Origin: Salinicola sp.
Lineage (GTDB): Bacteria; Pseudomonadota; Gammaproteobacteria; Pseudomonadales; Halomonadaceae
Length of the DNA: 64,000 bases
NCBI GenBank assembly: GCA_002695065.1
Contig: NZNW01000142.1
Span: 38,168 to 102,167, forward strand
Direction: 5' to 3'
How positions within the stretch are numbered: position 1 is the first letter of the stretch; the number at the start of each line of letters is the position of its first letter. The notes under the pieces are model-generated. The model ran no database searches and had not been told where the DNA came from. It worked only from the letters and a program-made list of their open reading frames with translations. The position numbers were made by a program, and so were the translations under genes. Of the stretch, positions 7,531-17,071 are shown piece after piece.

Positions 7531-8808
7531 CTACGCCATGAGCGCTTCGTCGACGACTTCGATCCAATGCTTTACCGGGGTTCGTCCGGCGCCGTTGAGA
7601 TGGCTCTGGCAGCCGATATTGGCGGTGACGATGGTATCCGGCGACTGGGCCTCCAGGGCGTCCATCTTGTTGTCGCGCAACTGCCGGGCCAGCGTCGGCT
7701 GGGTGATCGAATAGGTGCCGGCGGAGCCGCAGCAGAGGTGCGAGTCCCGCACCGGTGCGAGACCGAATCCCAGCCGCGCGAGCACGCCTTCGACGGCACC
7801 CCCCAGCTTCTGGGCATGCTGCAGCGTGCACGGGCAGTGGAACGCCAGCCGCGCGGACGAGTCACTCGTGCCCAACGCCTCCAGATCCTCCTCCCGCAAG
7901 ATCTCGACCAGATCCTTGGCCAGCTCGCTGATCCGTCTGGCCTTGGCGGCGTATTCGGGATCGTCGGCCAGCATCTCGCCGTACTCCTTGACGAAGGCGC
8001 CGCAGCCGCTGGCGGTCTGGATGATCGCCTCCACTCCGGCCTGCGCGGAGGAACTCTCGCCACGTTGCTCGATCAGCGGCCACCAGGCATCGATATTGGC
8101 GCGCATGCGCTGGCGTCCGGCGGCCTGGGCATTGAGATGGAAGTCGATGGCGCCGCAGCAGCCCGCTTCCGGGGCGGCACTCACCCCGATGCCGAGACGA
8201 TCGAGCACTCGTGCCGTGGCGTCGTTGGTATTGGGCGCCAGGCCGGGTTGAACGCAGCCTTCCAGGATCAGCATCTGGCGGGCGTGTCGGGTCGGGTCGG
8301 GGCGCGCCTGACGCCCGCGCGAACCCGGCCGCTGGCGCGGGGGGATCTTGTCGCGCAGATCGTGAGGCGCCAGCGGGCGGAACGTCTGCCCCAGGGCGAG
8401 CAGCGCCTGGAACCGCTTGGGCTCGACCAGCGCGGTGCGCAGTCCCAGTCGCAGGGCGCGCTCGCCGGGCCGGCGGCCGACCCGACGGTCGACTTCGGCA
8501 CGCCCGATATCCAGCAGCTTGTGATACTCGACGCCGGAGGGGCAGGTGGTCTCGCAGCTGCGGCAGCTCAGGCAGCGGTCCAGGTGCAACTGCGTCTCCT
8601 GGGTGACCTGTTCATCGCCGTCGTCGCTCTCCAGCAGCTCCTTGATCAGATAGATGCGCCCGCGCGGGCCGTCGCGCTCGTCGCCCAGCAACTGGTAGGT
8701 CGGGCAGGTGGCATTGCAGAAGCCGCAGTGCACGCAGGTGCGCAGGATGCGATCGGCCTCGTGGATGTGGGGCTTGGCACGGGCGGCCTCGGAAAAATGG
8801 GTCTGCAT
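7531..8808 (-). CDS. glcF: Glycolate oxidase iron-sulfur subunit
   Basis: The 425-residue electron-transfer subunit of the membrane-associated glycolate oxidase GlcDEF. Two 4Fe-4S motifs are visible: CVHCGFCNATCP (Cys25, 28, 31, 35) and CLSCRSCETTCP (Cys79, 82, 85, 89). Two cysteine-rich CCG-type domains follow, with GCCGAIDFH and LCCGSAGTY as their cores. The length equals the usual 405-430. It starts 15 bases after glcE and passes electrons from GlcD/GlcE to the quinone pool. Confidence 0.95.
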   Translation of the reverse strand: MQTHFSEAARAKPHIHEADRILRTCVHCGFCNATCPTYQLLGDERDGPRGRIYLIKELLESDDGDEQVTQETQLHLDRCLSCRSCETTCPSGVEYHKLLDIGRAEVDRRVGRRPGERALRLGLRTALVEPKRFQALLALGQTFRPLAPHDLRDKIPPRQRPGSRGRQARPDPTRHARQMLILEGCVQPGLAPNTNDATARVLDRLGIGVSAAPEAGCCGAIDFHLNAQAAGRQRMRANIDAWWPLIEQRGESSSAQAGVEAIIQTASGCGAFVKEYGEMLADDPEYAAKARRISELAKDLVEILREEDLEALGTSDSSARLAFHCPCTLQHAQKLGGAVEGVLARLGFGLAPVRDSHLCCGSAGTYSITQPTLARQLRDNKMDALEAQSPDTIVTANIGCQSHLNGAGRTPVKHWIEVVDEALMA

Positions 8809-8823
8809 GGGGTAGAGGTCTCC

Positions 8824-9990
8824 TCACCACTCGGCGTAGAGCCGGCCAGGGTTGAAGATCGCCTGCGGATCGAGCCGTTGCTTGAGCTGGCGGTGGTACT
8901 TGGCCAGCACCGGCGGCAGGGGCGTGAAAGGCGAGTCTCCGTTGGCGCTCGACGTGAAGCGCGTGGCATGGCCGCCGGCGGCAATGGCGGCCTCGTGAAT
9001 GTGGGCGTCGGCCCGCGGTTCGTCCTCGAAACCGCGTCCCTCGGAACTTTTCAGCCAGCGCTGGGCTCCGGCCCAGTCGACCAGCCAGTCACCCTCGAGT
9101 GCCGGCGTGCGCGCCAGCGCCGGCAGCGACAAGCGCCACAGGACGTGGGCGTCGTCATCGAAGGCGCCGTCGAAGAAGGGCAGCTGCAGCTCGCGAAGCT
9201 GCGCCCAGAAGCGTGAATCTTCCGGTTCACCGCCAAGGCGTTGGCGCGTGGCCGAGACGGAGCCCTCGCCGCCTTCGAGACGCAGGTGCAATGCTTCGCC
9301 ATCGTGGGCGGCGCCGGTAATGGGCATCGGCTCGCGGCCCCAGGCCGTCAAGCGCTCGAATGCTTCGGCCAGCGGCAGTTCGAGTCGCAGGCAGGCATGC
9401 GCGTGGGGAATGGGAAGCACCTTGAACGAGACTTCGGTCAGCACCCCGAGCGTGCCCTGGGCGCCGACCATCAGCCGCGAGAGGTCGTAGCCGGCGACGT
9501 TCTTCATCACCTCGCCGCCGAAGCGCAACTGCTTGCCGTCGGAAGTGATCACCCTTACACCCAACACGAAATCACGTACGGCCCCGACCCAGGGTCGGCG
9601 AGGGCCGGAAAGCCCGGCAGCGACCATGCCGCCGACGGTGGCATCTTCGCCGAAGTGCGGCGGCTCGAAGGCGAGGCGCTGGCCGTTGTCGGCAAGCGCC
9701 CGCTCGAGATCCCGCAGCCGCGTACCGGCGCGCACGGTGGCGACCAGCTCCACCGGGTCGTAGTGGACGATGCCGTGATGGCCGGTGGTGGAGAGCGCTT
9801 GCGCCGTCTCGACCCGACGGCCGTAGAACGCCTTGGTATTGCCGCCGACGATGCGCAGCGTGGCGCGCTCGGCCTGGGCCCGCGCCACCTGTTCGCACAA
9901 GGCTTCGCTATCGTCGCGGCCCGCGAGCGCGTCGGGACCGGACTCGTTCGGCGGCGTGTATTCCGGCCGCTGATCCTGCAGGTGGGTCAT
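8824..9990 (-). CDS. glcE: Glycolate oxidase FAD-binding subunit
   Basis: The 388-residue second FAD-domain subunit of glycolate oxidase. Residues about 40-190 form a PCMH-type FAD domain (RIVGGNTKAFYGRR, PHFGEDATVGGMVAAGLSGP). The C terminus ends in DPQAIFNPGRLYAEW, the normal end of this family. An in-frame ATG at 10011 also exists, but AAGGAG stands 6 bases before the ATG at 9990, so I use the latter. It follows glcD by 34 bases and precedes glcF by 15, giving one operon. Confidence 0.94.
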   Translation of the reverse strand: MTHLQDQRPEYTPPNESGPDALAGRDDSEALCEQVARAQAERATLRIVGGNTKAFYGRRVETAQALSTTGHHGIVHYDPVELVATVRAGTRLRDLERALADNGQRLAFEPPHFGEDATVGGMVAAGLSGPRRPWVGAVRDFVLGVRVITSDGKQLRFGGEVMKNVAGYDLSRLMVGAQGTLGVLTEVSFKVLPIPHAHACLRLELPLAEAFERLTAWGREPMPITGAAHDGEALHLRLEGGEGSVSATRQRLGGEPEDSRFWAQLRELQLPFFDGAFDDDAHVLWRLSLPALARTPALEGDWLVDWAGAQRWLKSSEGRGFEDEPRADAHIHEAAIAAGGHATRFTSSANGDSPFTPLPPVLAKYHRQLKQRLDPQAIFNPGRLYAEW

Positions 9991-10024
9991 GGCGATCTCC
10001 TTGCGACTCATGCCGCCTCCGATA

Positions 10025-11524
10025 TCAGAATCGCGGCAGTTCGGGGTGCGGCAGTTCGCCGTGATGTACGTGCATGGCGCCGAACTCGGCGCAGCGTGCC
10101 AGTGTCGGGATGTTCTTGCCGGGGTTGAGCAGACGGCGCTCGTCGAAAGCCGACTTCACCGCATGGAACAGGGTGATCTCGTCGGCGGCGAACTGGGTAC
10201 ACATCTGGTTGAGCTTCTCGCGGCCGACGCCGTGTTCGCCGGTGATGCTGCCGCCGGCGTCGACGCACAGTTCGAGAATTTTGCCGCCGAGCGCTTCCGT
10301 GGACTCCAGCTCGCCGGGCTGGTTGGCATCGAACAGGATCAGCGGATGGAGGTTGCCGTCGCCGGCATGAAAGACGTTGGCGACCCGCAGCCCGTACTGG
10401 GCCGAGAGATCGTTGATGCCCTTGAGCACCCGCGGCAGCTCGCGCCGCGGTATGGTGCCGTCGATGCAGTAGTAGTCCGGCGACATGCGGCCGACGGCCG
10501 GAAACGCCGCCTTGCGCCCGGCCCAGAACAGCTGGCGCTCGGCGTCGTCCCGGGCGAGCTGGATCTGGGTGGCGCCCGCCGTCTCGAGCAACTGGCGGAC
10601 TCGCTCGCAGTCGGCCTGGACGTCGCTCTCCACGCCGTCGAGCTCGCACAGCAGGATCGCCTGGGCGTCGACCGGATAGCCGGCGTGGACGAAATCCTCG
10701 GCGGCGCGAATCGCCAGGTTGTCCATCATCTCGAGACCGCCGGGGATGCAGCCGGCGGCGATGATGTCGCCCACCGCCTTGCCGGCCCGCTCGACGTCGT
10801 CGAAGCAGGCCATCAGCACCTTGGCCACTTCCGGCTTGGGCAGCAGGCGCACCGTCACTTCGGTGATCACCCCGAGCATGCCTTCCGAGCCCATGAACAG
10901 CGCCAGCAGATCGTAGCCGGGCGTATCCAGCGACTCGCCGCCGAGGGTCATGCGCTCGCCCTCGATGGTGATGATCTCCACGCTCAGCACGTTATGGACC
11001 GTGAGGCCGTACTTCAGGCAGTGAACGCCGCCGGCATTCTCGGCGACGTTGCCACCGATCGAGCAGGCGATCTGCGAGGAGGGATCGGGGGCGTAGTAGA
11101 GGCCGTGAGGGGCGGCCGCCTCGCTGATCGCCAGGTTGCGCACGCCTGGCTGGACCCGGGCGAGGCGGGCATCGGCATCGACGCTCAGGATCTGGTTGAA
11201 GCGCGACATCACCAGCAGCACGCCCTTCTCCAGCGGCAGCGCGCCACCGGACAGGCCAGTGCCGGCACCTCGCGTCACCACCGGCACGGCGTGCTCGTAG
11301 CAGACCCGCATCAGCGCTTCGACTTCGGCCAGCGTCGTCGGCATGGCCACCAGCATCGGCAGCACGCGATAGGCCGACAGCCCGTCGCACTCGAACGGGC
11401 GCAGGTCCTCCTCGCGATCGAGCAGGGTCAGTCTGGGCGCGACCGCCAGGATCGCCGCCATCAGGCCGGACTTGTCGACATCGGCGATCTCGCCGTCGAT
11501 GCGCTCGTCGTAAAGCAGTTCCAT
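10025..11524 (-). CDS. glcD: Glycolate oxidase catalytic subunit GlcD
   Basis: The FAD-linked catalytic subunit that oxidises glycolate to glyoxylate. It is 499 residues from the ATG at 11524, the same length as E. coli GlcD, and follows it almost throughout (VVTRGAGTGLSGGALPLEKG, PDPSSQIACSIGGNVAENAG, NVFHAGDGNLHPLI, SITGEHGVGREK). The frame opens 69 bases earlier, but GAGGAA lies 6 bases before 11524 and homology begins there. It heads the glcDEFG transcript; the upstream region carries a TGGTCAGACCA operator-like site at 11665-11675. Confidence 0.96.
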   Translation of the reverse strand: MELLYDERIDGEIADVDKSGLMAAILAVAPRLTLLDREEDLRPFECDGLSAYRVLPMLVAMPTTLAEVEALMRVCYEHAVPVVTRGAGTGLSGGALPLEKGVLLVMSRFNQILSVDADARLARVQPGVRNLAISEAAAPHGLYYAPDPSSQIACSIGGNVAENAGGVHCLKYGLTVHNVLSVEIITIEGERMTLGGESLDTPGYDLLALFMGSEGMLGVITEVTVRLLPKPEVAKVLMACFDDVERAGKAVGDIIAAGCIPGGLEMMDNLAIRAAEDFVHAGYPVDAQAILLCELDGVESDVQADCERVRQLLETAGATQIQLARDDAERQLFWAGRKAAFPAVGRMSPDYYCIDGTIPRRELPRVLKGINDLSAQYGLRVANVFHAGDGNLHPLILFDANQPGELESTEALGGKILELCVDAGGSITGEHGVGREKLNQMCTQFAADEITLFHAVKSAFDERRLLNPGKNIPTLARCAEFGAMHVHHGELPHPELPRF

Positions 11525-11576
11525 GGCGTTTCCTCGCTGGCGCGGATGCCGCTGGCGGTGGGTGAAGATCCGCTTT

Positions 11577-11593
11577 GTGGAAGGCCTTTCCAC
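11577..11593. promoter_or_regulatory. Inverted repeat GTGGAA-N5-TTCCAC upstream of glcD
   Basis: Perfect 6-bp arms flank a 5-base centre 53-69 bases before the glcD start, and GTGGAAGGCC appears again at 11613-11622. It may be a second regulator site or part of the promoter. The function is unknown. Confidence 0.35.
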
Positions 11594-11661
11594 ATTGCGC
11601 TGCGGTCATTCTGTGGAAGGCCGTCGACGGCGACCATTAGCCAAAAGCCCAATAGGTTGGC

Positions 11662-11678
11662 AAATGGTCAGACCAAAA
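11662..11678. promoter_or_regulatory. FadR/LldR-type operator upstream of glcD (TGGTCAGACCA core)
   Basis: The core TGGTC-A-GACCA at 11665-11675 is palindromic and matches the TGGT-N3-ACCA sites known for FadR-subfamily GntR regulators such as PdhR, LldR and GlcC. A sister site (TGGTCTTACCA) lies upstream of lldP. No GntR gene is present in the window. Confidence 0.6.
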
Positions 11679-11688
11679 CAGGATGTGA

Positions 11689-11714
11689 ATCCTCCCGGCC
11701 GCGGCCGGGAGGAT
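11689..11714 (-). terminator. 26-bp perfect palindrome after lldP
   Basis: Bases 11689-11714 are a perfect palindrome of 26 bp, 4 bases beyond the lldP stop on its coding strand. It should fold into a GC-rich hairpin in the transcript, with a short T-rich stretch (TGTTTTGG) a little further on. It probably stops or attenuates lldP transcription before the glcD promoter. Confidence 0.55.
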
Positions 11715-11718
11715 GGGA

Positions 11719-13416
11719 TCAACCGCCCATGAGCGGGTCGGTGAGACCGAAGACGTAGAAGGCCAGCAGCCCGATGATGCCGGCGAACAGGCAGTAGTAG
11801 AGCGTCGGCAGGATCGTCTTGCGCAGCGTCGTGCCCTCGCGGCCGAGCAGACCGACGGTGGCCGAAGCCGCCACCACGTTGTGGATCGCGATCATGTTGC
11901 CGGCGGCGGCCCCCACGGCCTGCAGCGCGACCATCATCGCGGTGGAGACGCCCAGCACCTCGGCGACGTTGAACTGGAATGCCGCCAGCATCAGGTTGGA
12001 GACGGTGTTGGATCCGGCGATGAAGGCGCCCAGGGCGCCGACCGCCGGGGCGAACAGCGGATAGATCTGACCCACACCGTCGGCCACCAGCTGCGCCATG
12101 GCGACCGGCATCGAGACCAGGTCGGACTCGTTGACGCCGGAGTTGATCAGGATCCGCACCATCGGAATGGTGAACAGCAGCACGAAGCCGGCACCGAAGA
12201 TGGTCTTGGAGGATTCGGCGAAGGCCGCCGTCACCTGCTGGGCGCGCATGCGATGCAGGAAGATCGTGCAGATCACCGCGATCAGGATGATGCCTCCGGG
12301 GAGGTAGAGCCATTCGACGCTACCGGAGATGCCCTGCTCGCCGAGGATATCGCTCCAGCCGGTGCTGATCGAGGAGAGGCCTGCCTTGACCGAAGGGATG
12401 GTGCGCGAGATCACCAGCAGGATGGCGACGATGACGTAGGGCAGCCAGCCCCGCAGCGTCGACATCGGCGCGCGACCGGCCACGTCGTCGACCTTGATCT
12501 CGATGGTGCCGAGCCACTCGGAAGGCCACTTCGAGCGCTCCGGGAAGTCCCAGGTGTCCTTGGGCAGCAGGAAGCCCTTGCGTGCGGCCGGCACCACGAT
12601 CGCCAGGCCGATGAGGCCGCCCAGCAGCGACGGGAATTCCGGGCCCAGCAGGACGCCGACCAGCATCGACGGCACCACGAAGCAGACGCCGACGAACAGC
12701 GCGAACGGTGTGATCGACAGCCCCTCGGTCCAGGAGCGATTCTCGCCGAAGAAGCGCACCATCACGACGACCAGGATCAGCGGCATGAACACGCCGATGA
12801 TGCCGTGAGTGATGACCACCTCGGAGGTGATCAGGCGGAAATAGGTCTCCCAGGTCGAGCCGTTGGCGGTGAGCTGTTCGGCGATCGCGGACTGGTTCAC
12901 GCCGCCGGTGACGCCGACCACGATCGGCGTGCCCACGGCGCCGAACGAGACCGGCGTCGACTGCAGCATCATGCCGACCACCACGGCGGCCAGGGCGGGG
13001 AAGCCCAGTGCCACCATCAGCGGCGCGGCCACGGCGGCGGGCGTGCCGAAGCCGGAGGCGCCCTCGATGAAGCAGCCGAACAGCCAGGCGACGATCAGCG
13101 CCTGCACGCGGCGGTCCGGGCTGATGCCTGAGAAGCCGTTGCGGATCGCCATGATGCCGCCCGAGTGCTTCAGCGTGTTGAGCAGCAGGATGGCCCCGAA
13201 GATGATCCACAGCAGCGAGACGGTCATGATCAGCCCCTGCAGCGTGGAGGCCAGCACGCGGGTCGCGGTCATGTCCCAGGCCAGCAGCGCGATCAGCACC
13301 GCGACGACGAACACGATCGGCATCGCCGTCCGTGCCGCCATCCGGAATCCAATCAGCAGGACCCCCGCCAGCACCAGCGGCAGGAAGGCAAGCAGAGAGA
13401 GAAGCGTGTGATCCAT
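11719..13416 (-). CDS. lldP: L-lactate/glycolate permease (LctP family)
   Basis: A 565-residue inner-membrane proton symporter of the LldP/GlcA family, which carries L-lactate, D-lactate and glycolate. Many hydrophobic helices run through the protein; the family segments [25 protein letters not shown] and [13 protein letters not shown] are present. The ATG at 13416 fits the known N terminus ([15 protein letters not shown]). Because it lies directly upstream of glcDEFG and shares the operator type, glycolate is the likely main substrate here (the GlcA role), although lactate use cannot be excluded. Confidence 0.92.
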   Translation of the reverse strand: MDHTLLSLLAFLPLVLAGVLLIGFRMAARTAMPIVFVVAVLIALLAWDMTATRVLASTLQGLIMTVSLLWIIFGAILLLNTLKHSGGIMAIRNGFSGISPDRRVQALIVAWLFGCFIEGASGFGTPAAVAAPLMVALGFPALAAVVVGMMLQSTPVSFGAVGTPIVVGVTGGVNQSAIAEQLTANGSTWETYFRLITSEVVITHGIIGVFMPLILVVVMVRFFGENRSWTEGLSITPFALFVGVCFVVPSMLVGVLLGPEFPSLLGGLIGLAIVVPAARKGFLLPKDTWDFPERSKWPSEWLGTIEIKVDDVAGRAPMSTLRGWLPYVIVAILLVISRTIPSVKAGLSSISTGWSDILGEQGISGSVEWLYLPGGIILIAVICTIFLHRMRAQQVTAAFAESSKTIFGAGFVLLFTIPMVRILINSGVNESDLVSMPVAMAQLVADGVGQIYPLFAPAVGALGAFIAGSNTVSNLMLAAFQFNVAEVLGVSTAMMVALQAVGAAAGNMIAIHNVVAASATVGLLGREGTTLRKTILPTLYYCLFAGIIGLLAFYVFGLTDPLMGG

Positions 13417-13568
13417 ATCGAGAGCCCCAGAGTCGTTATTATCGGCTTCGTTCGTCGCCAGGATGTCATCGCCGGACGGCGGCAGACCGGTCGTTCCACT
13501 CCGGTGGCCAATCACGGCGATTGACTCGGAAGATAACCACAGACGGTGGTGCTGCCAATCATGGGTAA

Positions 13569-13582
13569 ATGGTCTTACCAAT
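13569..13582. promoter_or_regulatory. FadR/LldR-type operator upstream of lldP (TGGTCTTACCA core)
   Basis: ATGGTCTTACCAAT fits the TGGT-N3-ACCA consensus and resembles the site before glcD. It lies 153 bases upstream of the lldP start, in the promoter region. The 344-bp gap 13417-13760 holds this site and the hairpin at 13696; I see no gene in it. Confidence 0.6.
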
Positions 13583-13695
13583 AAGCGCCGGGTAGCATGG
13601 GCGCCTCCCAAGTGGCTGACTTTGAAGGGCTTAGAGGTCAGATGGCGAGGCGATATCGGGCGCTGGCGGCGCCTGCGTTGCGACTAATGGACATC

Positions 13696-13719
13696 GCCGC
13701 CCGCCGGGAGGCGGACGGC
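13696..13719. terminator. Hairpin downstream of the molybdopterin oxidoreductase gene
   Basis: A 10-bp stem (13696-13705 with 13710-13719, one mismatch) with a GGGA loop lies 41 bases beyond the stop of the ydeP-type gene. There is no T-run, so a terminator role is only a guess. Confidence 0.3.
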
Positions 13720-13760
13720 GCCAGCACCGGGGGGAGGCGAGTCGGGCGGTTGGGGCATTA

Positions 13761-16112
13761 TCAGCCGGTGGCGAGCATGCCGGTCTCCGCTTCCAACGCC
13801 TCCGTGCTCATCAACTCGAGCGTCACCGGGATCGACTTGCCGGCGATGGTGTTGCTCTGCTGGTCCCGGTTGCCGACGGGGATCAGGTCGTTGACCTCCG
13901 GATAGTAGGCGCCGAGGCAGTTTTCCGGCAGATCGTAGGCGATGATCTTGAAGCCCGAGACCCGACGTTCGATGCCATCGTCGCTCACCGCTTTCAGCGT
14001 GACCTTGTTGCCGGCCTCGAAACCGTGCTTCTCGATATCGCGAGGATTCATCATCAGCACCATGCGGGTGCCGTAGATGTCGCGGTAGCGGTCATCGAAC
14101 GAGTAGACGGTGGTGTTGAACTGATCGTGCCCGCGGATCGACAGCAGCTGGAAATGGGCCTCCCCCGGTTCGGAGGCGTCTTCGGTGAGATGGTCGGCGG
14201 GGAACAGGAAGTGGGCCTTGCCGGAGTCGGTGTTCCAGACCCGATCGCGGGCGGCGATATCGAGATGGAACACGCCCTGGTCGTTCAGTCGCTGATTGAA
14301 AGCGTAAAACGTCTCCGGCTGGGTCGCTTCGATCTTGTCGCGGATGCGGGCGTAATCCTCGGCGAGCCACTCCCAGTCGACCTTGGGGTTGGGCGCGAAT
14401 GTCGCCTTGCCGAGGCCGGCGACGATGGCGATCTCGGAGCGCAGATGCTCTGATGCCGGCTCCAGCGCGCCCCTGGAGCCCTGCACGTTGCACATGCCGT
14501 CTTCGATGGTGATGGTCTGCTCGACGCCGGCCTGGACGTCCTTCTCGGTGCGGGCCAGTGCCGGCAGCAGATAGGCCGTCTTGCCGTGAATCAGATGGCT
14601 GCGGTTGAGCTTGGTGGCGATCTGTACGGTGAGCGGGATGTCGCCGACGTGGGCGGCGACACGGGCCTGGTCGGCGATGGCGCGGAAGAAGTTGCCGCCC
14701 ATGCCGAGGAAGGCGTCCACCTCGTCGCGCAGTATCGCCTCGCAGCAGAGCGACACGTCGTGGCCATGCTCGCGCAGGCACTCGATGCCGAACACCTCGT
14801 CCATCTTCGACAGGAACGCCTCGCCGGACCTGTGGAAGATCCCCACGGTGCGATCGCCCTGGACGTTGGAGTGGCCGCGCACCGGGCAGGCACCGGCACC
14901 GCGCCGGCCGATATGGCCGCCCATCAGCAGCAGGTTGAGAATCTGGTGGACGTTGTCGCTGCCACGGATGTGCTGGGTGATGCCCATCCCCCAGCAGCAG
15001 ATCACCCGCTCGGCCTTCATCCAGGCCCCGGCGGCCTGCTCGATCGCCGCCCGTTCGAGCCCGCTGTGGCGCTCGATTCGCTCCCATGGCAGGTTGCGGC
15101 AGTGATCGGCAAACCTCTCGAAACCATCGGTGTGCATCGCGATGAAGTCGTGGTCGATGACGCGCTCGCCGCCGCTGTTGCGGGCCTCGTCGTCGACCTC
15201 GAGGATGCGCTTGCAGATGCCCTGGATCGCGGCGATGTCGCCGCCGATGCGAACCTGGTGATACTGCGAGCTGATCGGCACGCCGTGGTTGGTCAGCATG
15301 TCCCTGGGCGTCTGGGGATTGGCGAACTTGACCAAAGCCCGTTCGCGCAGCGGGTTGAAGGTGATCACCTCGGCGCCGCGCAGACGCGCCTCGTGCATCA
15401 GTCCCATCATCCGCGGGCTGTTGGTGCCGGCGTTCTGGCCGAACAGGAAGATGCAGTCGGCATGTTCGAAATCCTCCAGCACCGTGGTCGCCTTGCCCAC
15501 GCCGATGCTCTGGGGCAGGGCCACGGTGGTGGTCTCGTGGCACATGTTGGAGCAGTCGGGAAAATTGTGCGTGCCGAGCATGCGGCCGTAGAGCTGCCAC
15601 AGGAATGCCGCCTCGTTGGAGGTGCGCCCCGAGGTGTAGAGCTCGACGCGTTTCGGATCGAAGGATTTCACCCGCTCGCCGATTTCGCGAAACGCCGTTG
15701 TCCAGTCGATCGGATCGTACTTGTCGGTGGCCGGGTTGTAGCGCATCGGGTGGGTCAGGCGGCCCTGCTTCTCGAGGGCATGATCCGACCAGTCGAGCAA
15801 CTCGGAAACCGTGTGGCTGGCGAAGAACTCCGGCGTGGTCCGTGCCGCCGTGGCTTCCCAGGCGACCGCCTTGGCGCCGTTCTCGCAGAACTCCGCCGGG
15901 CCGGGTTTCGCCGGGTTGGGCCAGGCGCAGCTGGGGCACTCGAACCCGCCGTCGGGATGATTGATCTTGAGCATCAGGCCATTGCCCTTGAGCGCTACCT
16001 TCTCGCGCAGGAAGTGCGATTCGGTGGCCTGGATCGACTGCCAGCCGCCGCCGGGTGCATCATGTTTGCCCTGCTTGCCGTGCAGTTCGTCGTCCTTGAG
16101 TCGGCGTACCAT
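13761..16112 (-). CDS. YdeP-type molybdopterin oxidoreductase (FdhF/YdeP family)
   Basis: A 783-residue cytoplasmic molybdopterin enzyme of the group often called formate dehydrogenase-like alpha subunit or YdeP. It has FECPSCAWPNP at residues 57-67 and the downstream MGD-binding blocks (FLFGQNAGTNSPRMMG, CPVRGHSNVQGDRT, NQRLNDQGVFHLD and the C-terminal dinucleotide domain). The family lacks the N-terminal 4Fe-4S domain of true formate dehydrogenases, and no selenocysteine codon is needed. In E. coli YdeP is linked to acid resistance; the substrate is not established. AAGGAG lies 6 bases before the ATG. No FdhD gene is next to it. Confidence 0.85.
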   Translation of the reverse strand: MVRRLKDDELHGKQGKHDAPGGGWQSIQATESHFLREKVALKGNGLMLKINHPDGGFECPSCAWPNPAKPGPAEFCENGAKAVAWEATAARTTPEFFASHTVSELLDWSDHALEKQGRLTHPMRYNPATDKYDPIDWTTAFREIGERVKSFDPKRVELYTSGRTSNEAAFLWQLYGRMLGTHNFPDCSNMCHETTTVALPQSIGVGKATTVLEDFEHADCIFLFGQNAGTNSPRMMGLMHEARLRGAEVITFNPLRERALVKFANPQTPRDMLTNHGVPISSQYHQVRIGGDIAAIQGICKRILEVDDEARNSGGERVIDHDFIAMHTDGFERFADHCRNLPWERIERHSGLERAAIEQAAGAWMKAERVICCWGMGITQHIRGSDNVHQILNLLLMGGHIGRRGAGACPVRGHSNVQGDRTVGIFHRSGEAFLSKMDEVFGIECLREHGHDVSLCCEAILRDEVDAFLGMGGNFFRAIADQARVAAHVGDIPLTVQIATKLNRSHLIHGKTAYLLPALARTEKDVQAGVEQTITIEDGMCNVQGSRGALEPASEHLRSEIAIVAGLGKATFAPNPKVDWEWLAEDYARIRDKIEATQPETFYAFNQRLNDQGVFHLDIAARDRVWNTDSGKAHFLFPADHLTEDASEPGEAHFQLLSIRGHDQFNTTVYSFDDRYRDIYGTRMVLMMNPRDIEKHGFEAGNKVTLKAVSDDGIERRVSGFKIIAYDLPENCLGAYYPEVNDLIPVGNRDQQSNTIAGKSIPVTLELMSTEALEAETGMLATG

Positions 16113-16239
16113 GATCTACTCCTTCGTGATCGATCCGAGGTGGTAAACCCGCCGCGATCCTGTCTGAAAAGTCCTGCCTGAAAAGGTGACTCGCAGGCTC
16201 ACGGTATGACTGCTATCCGTAACAGCATGGCAACGATTT

Positions 16240-16258
16240 TCGATTCGCGCCGAATCGA
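16240..16258. promoter_or_regulatory. Palindrome TCGATTCG-CGC-CGAATCGA in a divergent promoter region
   Basis: Perfect 8-bp arms with a 3-base centre lie in the 248-bp gap between the ydeP-type gene and the divergent glutathione transferase. Location and symmetry suggest a regulator operator, but no regulator gene is adjacent. Confidence 0.5.
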
Positions 16259-16360
16259 GTCGGGTCGGGAGAGCGCATGTTCAGGGTTTGACGGTTTACT
16301 CGCCCTTGGACATGCTGCGAGCACTGCAGCGTGATAGCCGTATCTGACGAGGAGTGTGGC

Positions 16361-17071
16361 ATGAGCCGTAAAATGTTCGATCTGTGCGGGCGCGACGAGA
16401 GACTGCGATTCTCGCCCTACTGCTGGCGGGTCAAGTATGCGCTGGCGCATAAAGGGCTCGATTGCGAATTCGTGCCGTGGAAGTTCACCGACAAGGCGGC
16501 GATCGCCTTTTCGGACCAGACGAAGGTGCCGGTGTTCGTCGATGGTGACCAGACGGTCGTCGACAGCTATGAAATCTTCCGCTATCTCGATCGCGTCTAC
16601 CCGGACAAGCCGCTGCTGGGCGATGCCACGGCCGAGGCCCGGGCGCGGTTCTTCAAGTTCTATGCCGAACGTTCGCTGGCGCCGGGGGTGATGCGCACCA
16701 TCCTGATGGACGTGTTCAACGCCGTGCACCCCGACGACCGCGACTATTTCCGTACCTCGCGCGAAAAGGCATTCGGTCGCACGCTGGAGGAGATGCATTC
16801 GCCGAGCCAGGGGCTATCGATGCTCGATCGTGCGTTGGAGCCGATGCGCGGGCGACTGGACGAATCGCCGTTCCTGGAGGGCGACGAGGCCGGCGCCGCG
16901 GACTATCTGGTGGTGGGCGCCTTCATGTGGGCGCGGGTCACCTCCGCTGCCGATCTGGTCTCCAACGCCGATCCGGTCTACGCCTGGTTCCAGCGCATGC
17001 TGGACCTGCATGGCGGCGTCGGCCGCAACGCAACGCGGATCGTCGATGTCGACGGCGCCTATGCCAATTGA
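16361..17071 (+). CDS. Glutathione S-transferase family protein (LigE-like)
   Basis: A 236-residue thioredoxin-fold protein with an N-terminal GST domain (MFDLCGRDERLRFSPYCWRV, then QTKVPVFVDG and the glutathione-contacting VVDSYEIFRYLD) and an all-helical C-terminal half. The N terminus resembles the beta-etherase-like group. ATG 16361 was chosen over an in-frame upstream start (16331) because GAGGAG precedes it by 6 bases. It is followed 172 bases later by a second, unrelated type of GST gene. The substrate is unknown. Confidence 0.82.
   Translation: MSRKMFDLCGRDERLRFSPYCWRVKYALAHKGLDCEFVPWKFTDKAAIAFSDQTKVPVFVDGDQTVVDSYEIFRYLDRVYPDKPLLGDATAEARARFFKFYAERSLAPGVMRTILMDVFNAVHPDDRDYFRTSREKAFGRTLEEMHSPSQGLSMLDRALEPMRGRLDESPFLEGDEAGAADYLVVGAFMWARVTSAADLVSNADPVYAWFQRMLDLHGGVGRNATRIVDVDGAYAN

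Noticed and set aside
10030..10070. Short repeat GCGGCAGTTCG at the end of glcD as a further stop-codon duplication
   Set aside because: The likeness comes from the conserved coding sequence HGELPHPELPRF, which E. coli GlcD also has.
13417..13611. Sixty-five-residue N-terminal extension of LldP
   Set aside because: It would place the operator-like site inside the coding sequence and has no family support; the membrane protein begins at MDHTLLSLL.
13761..16112. True formate dehydrogenase with selenocysteine
   Set aside because: The frame has no internal UGA, the N-terminal 4Fe-4S domain is missing, and the sequence fits the YdeP-type group better.
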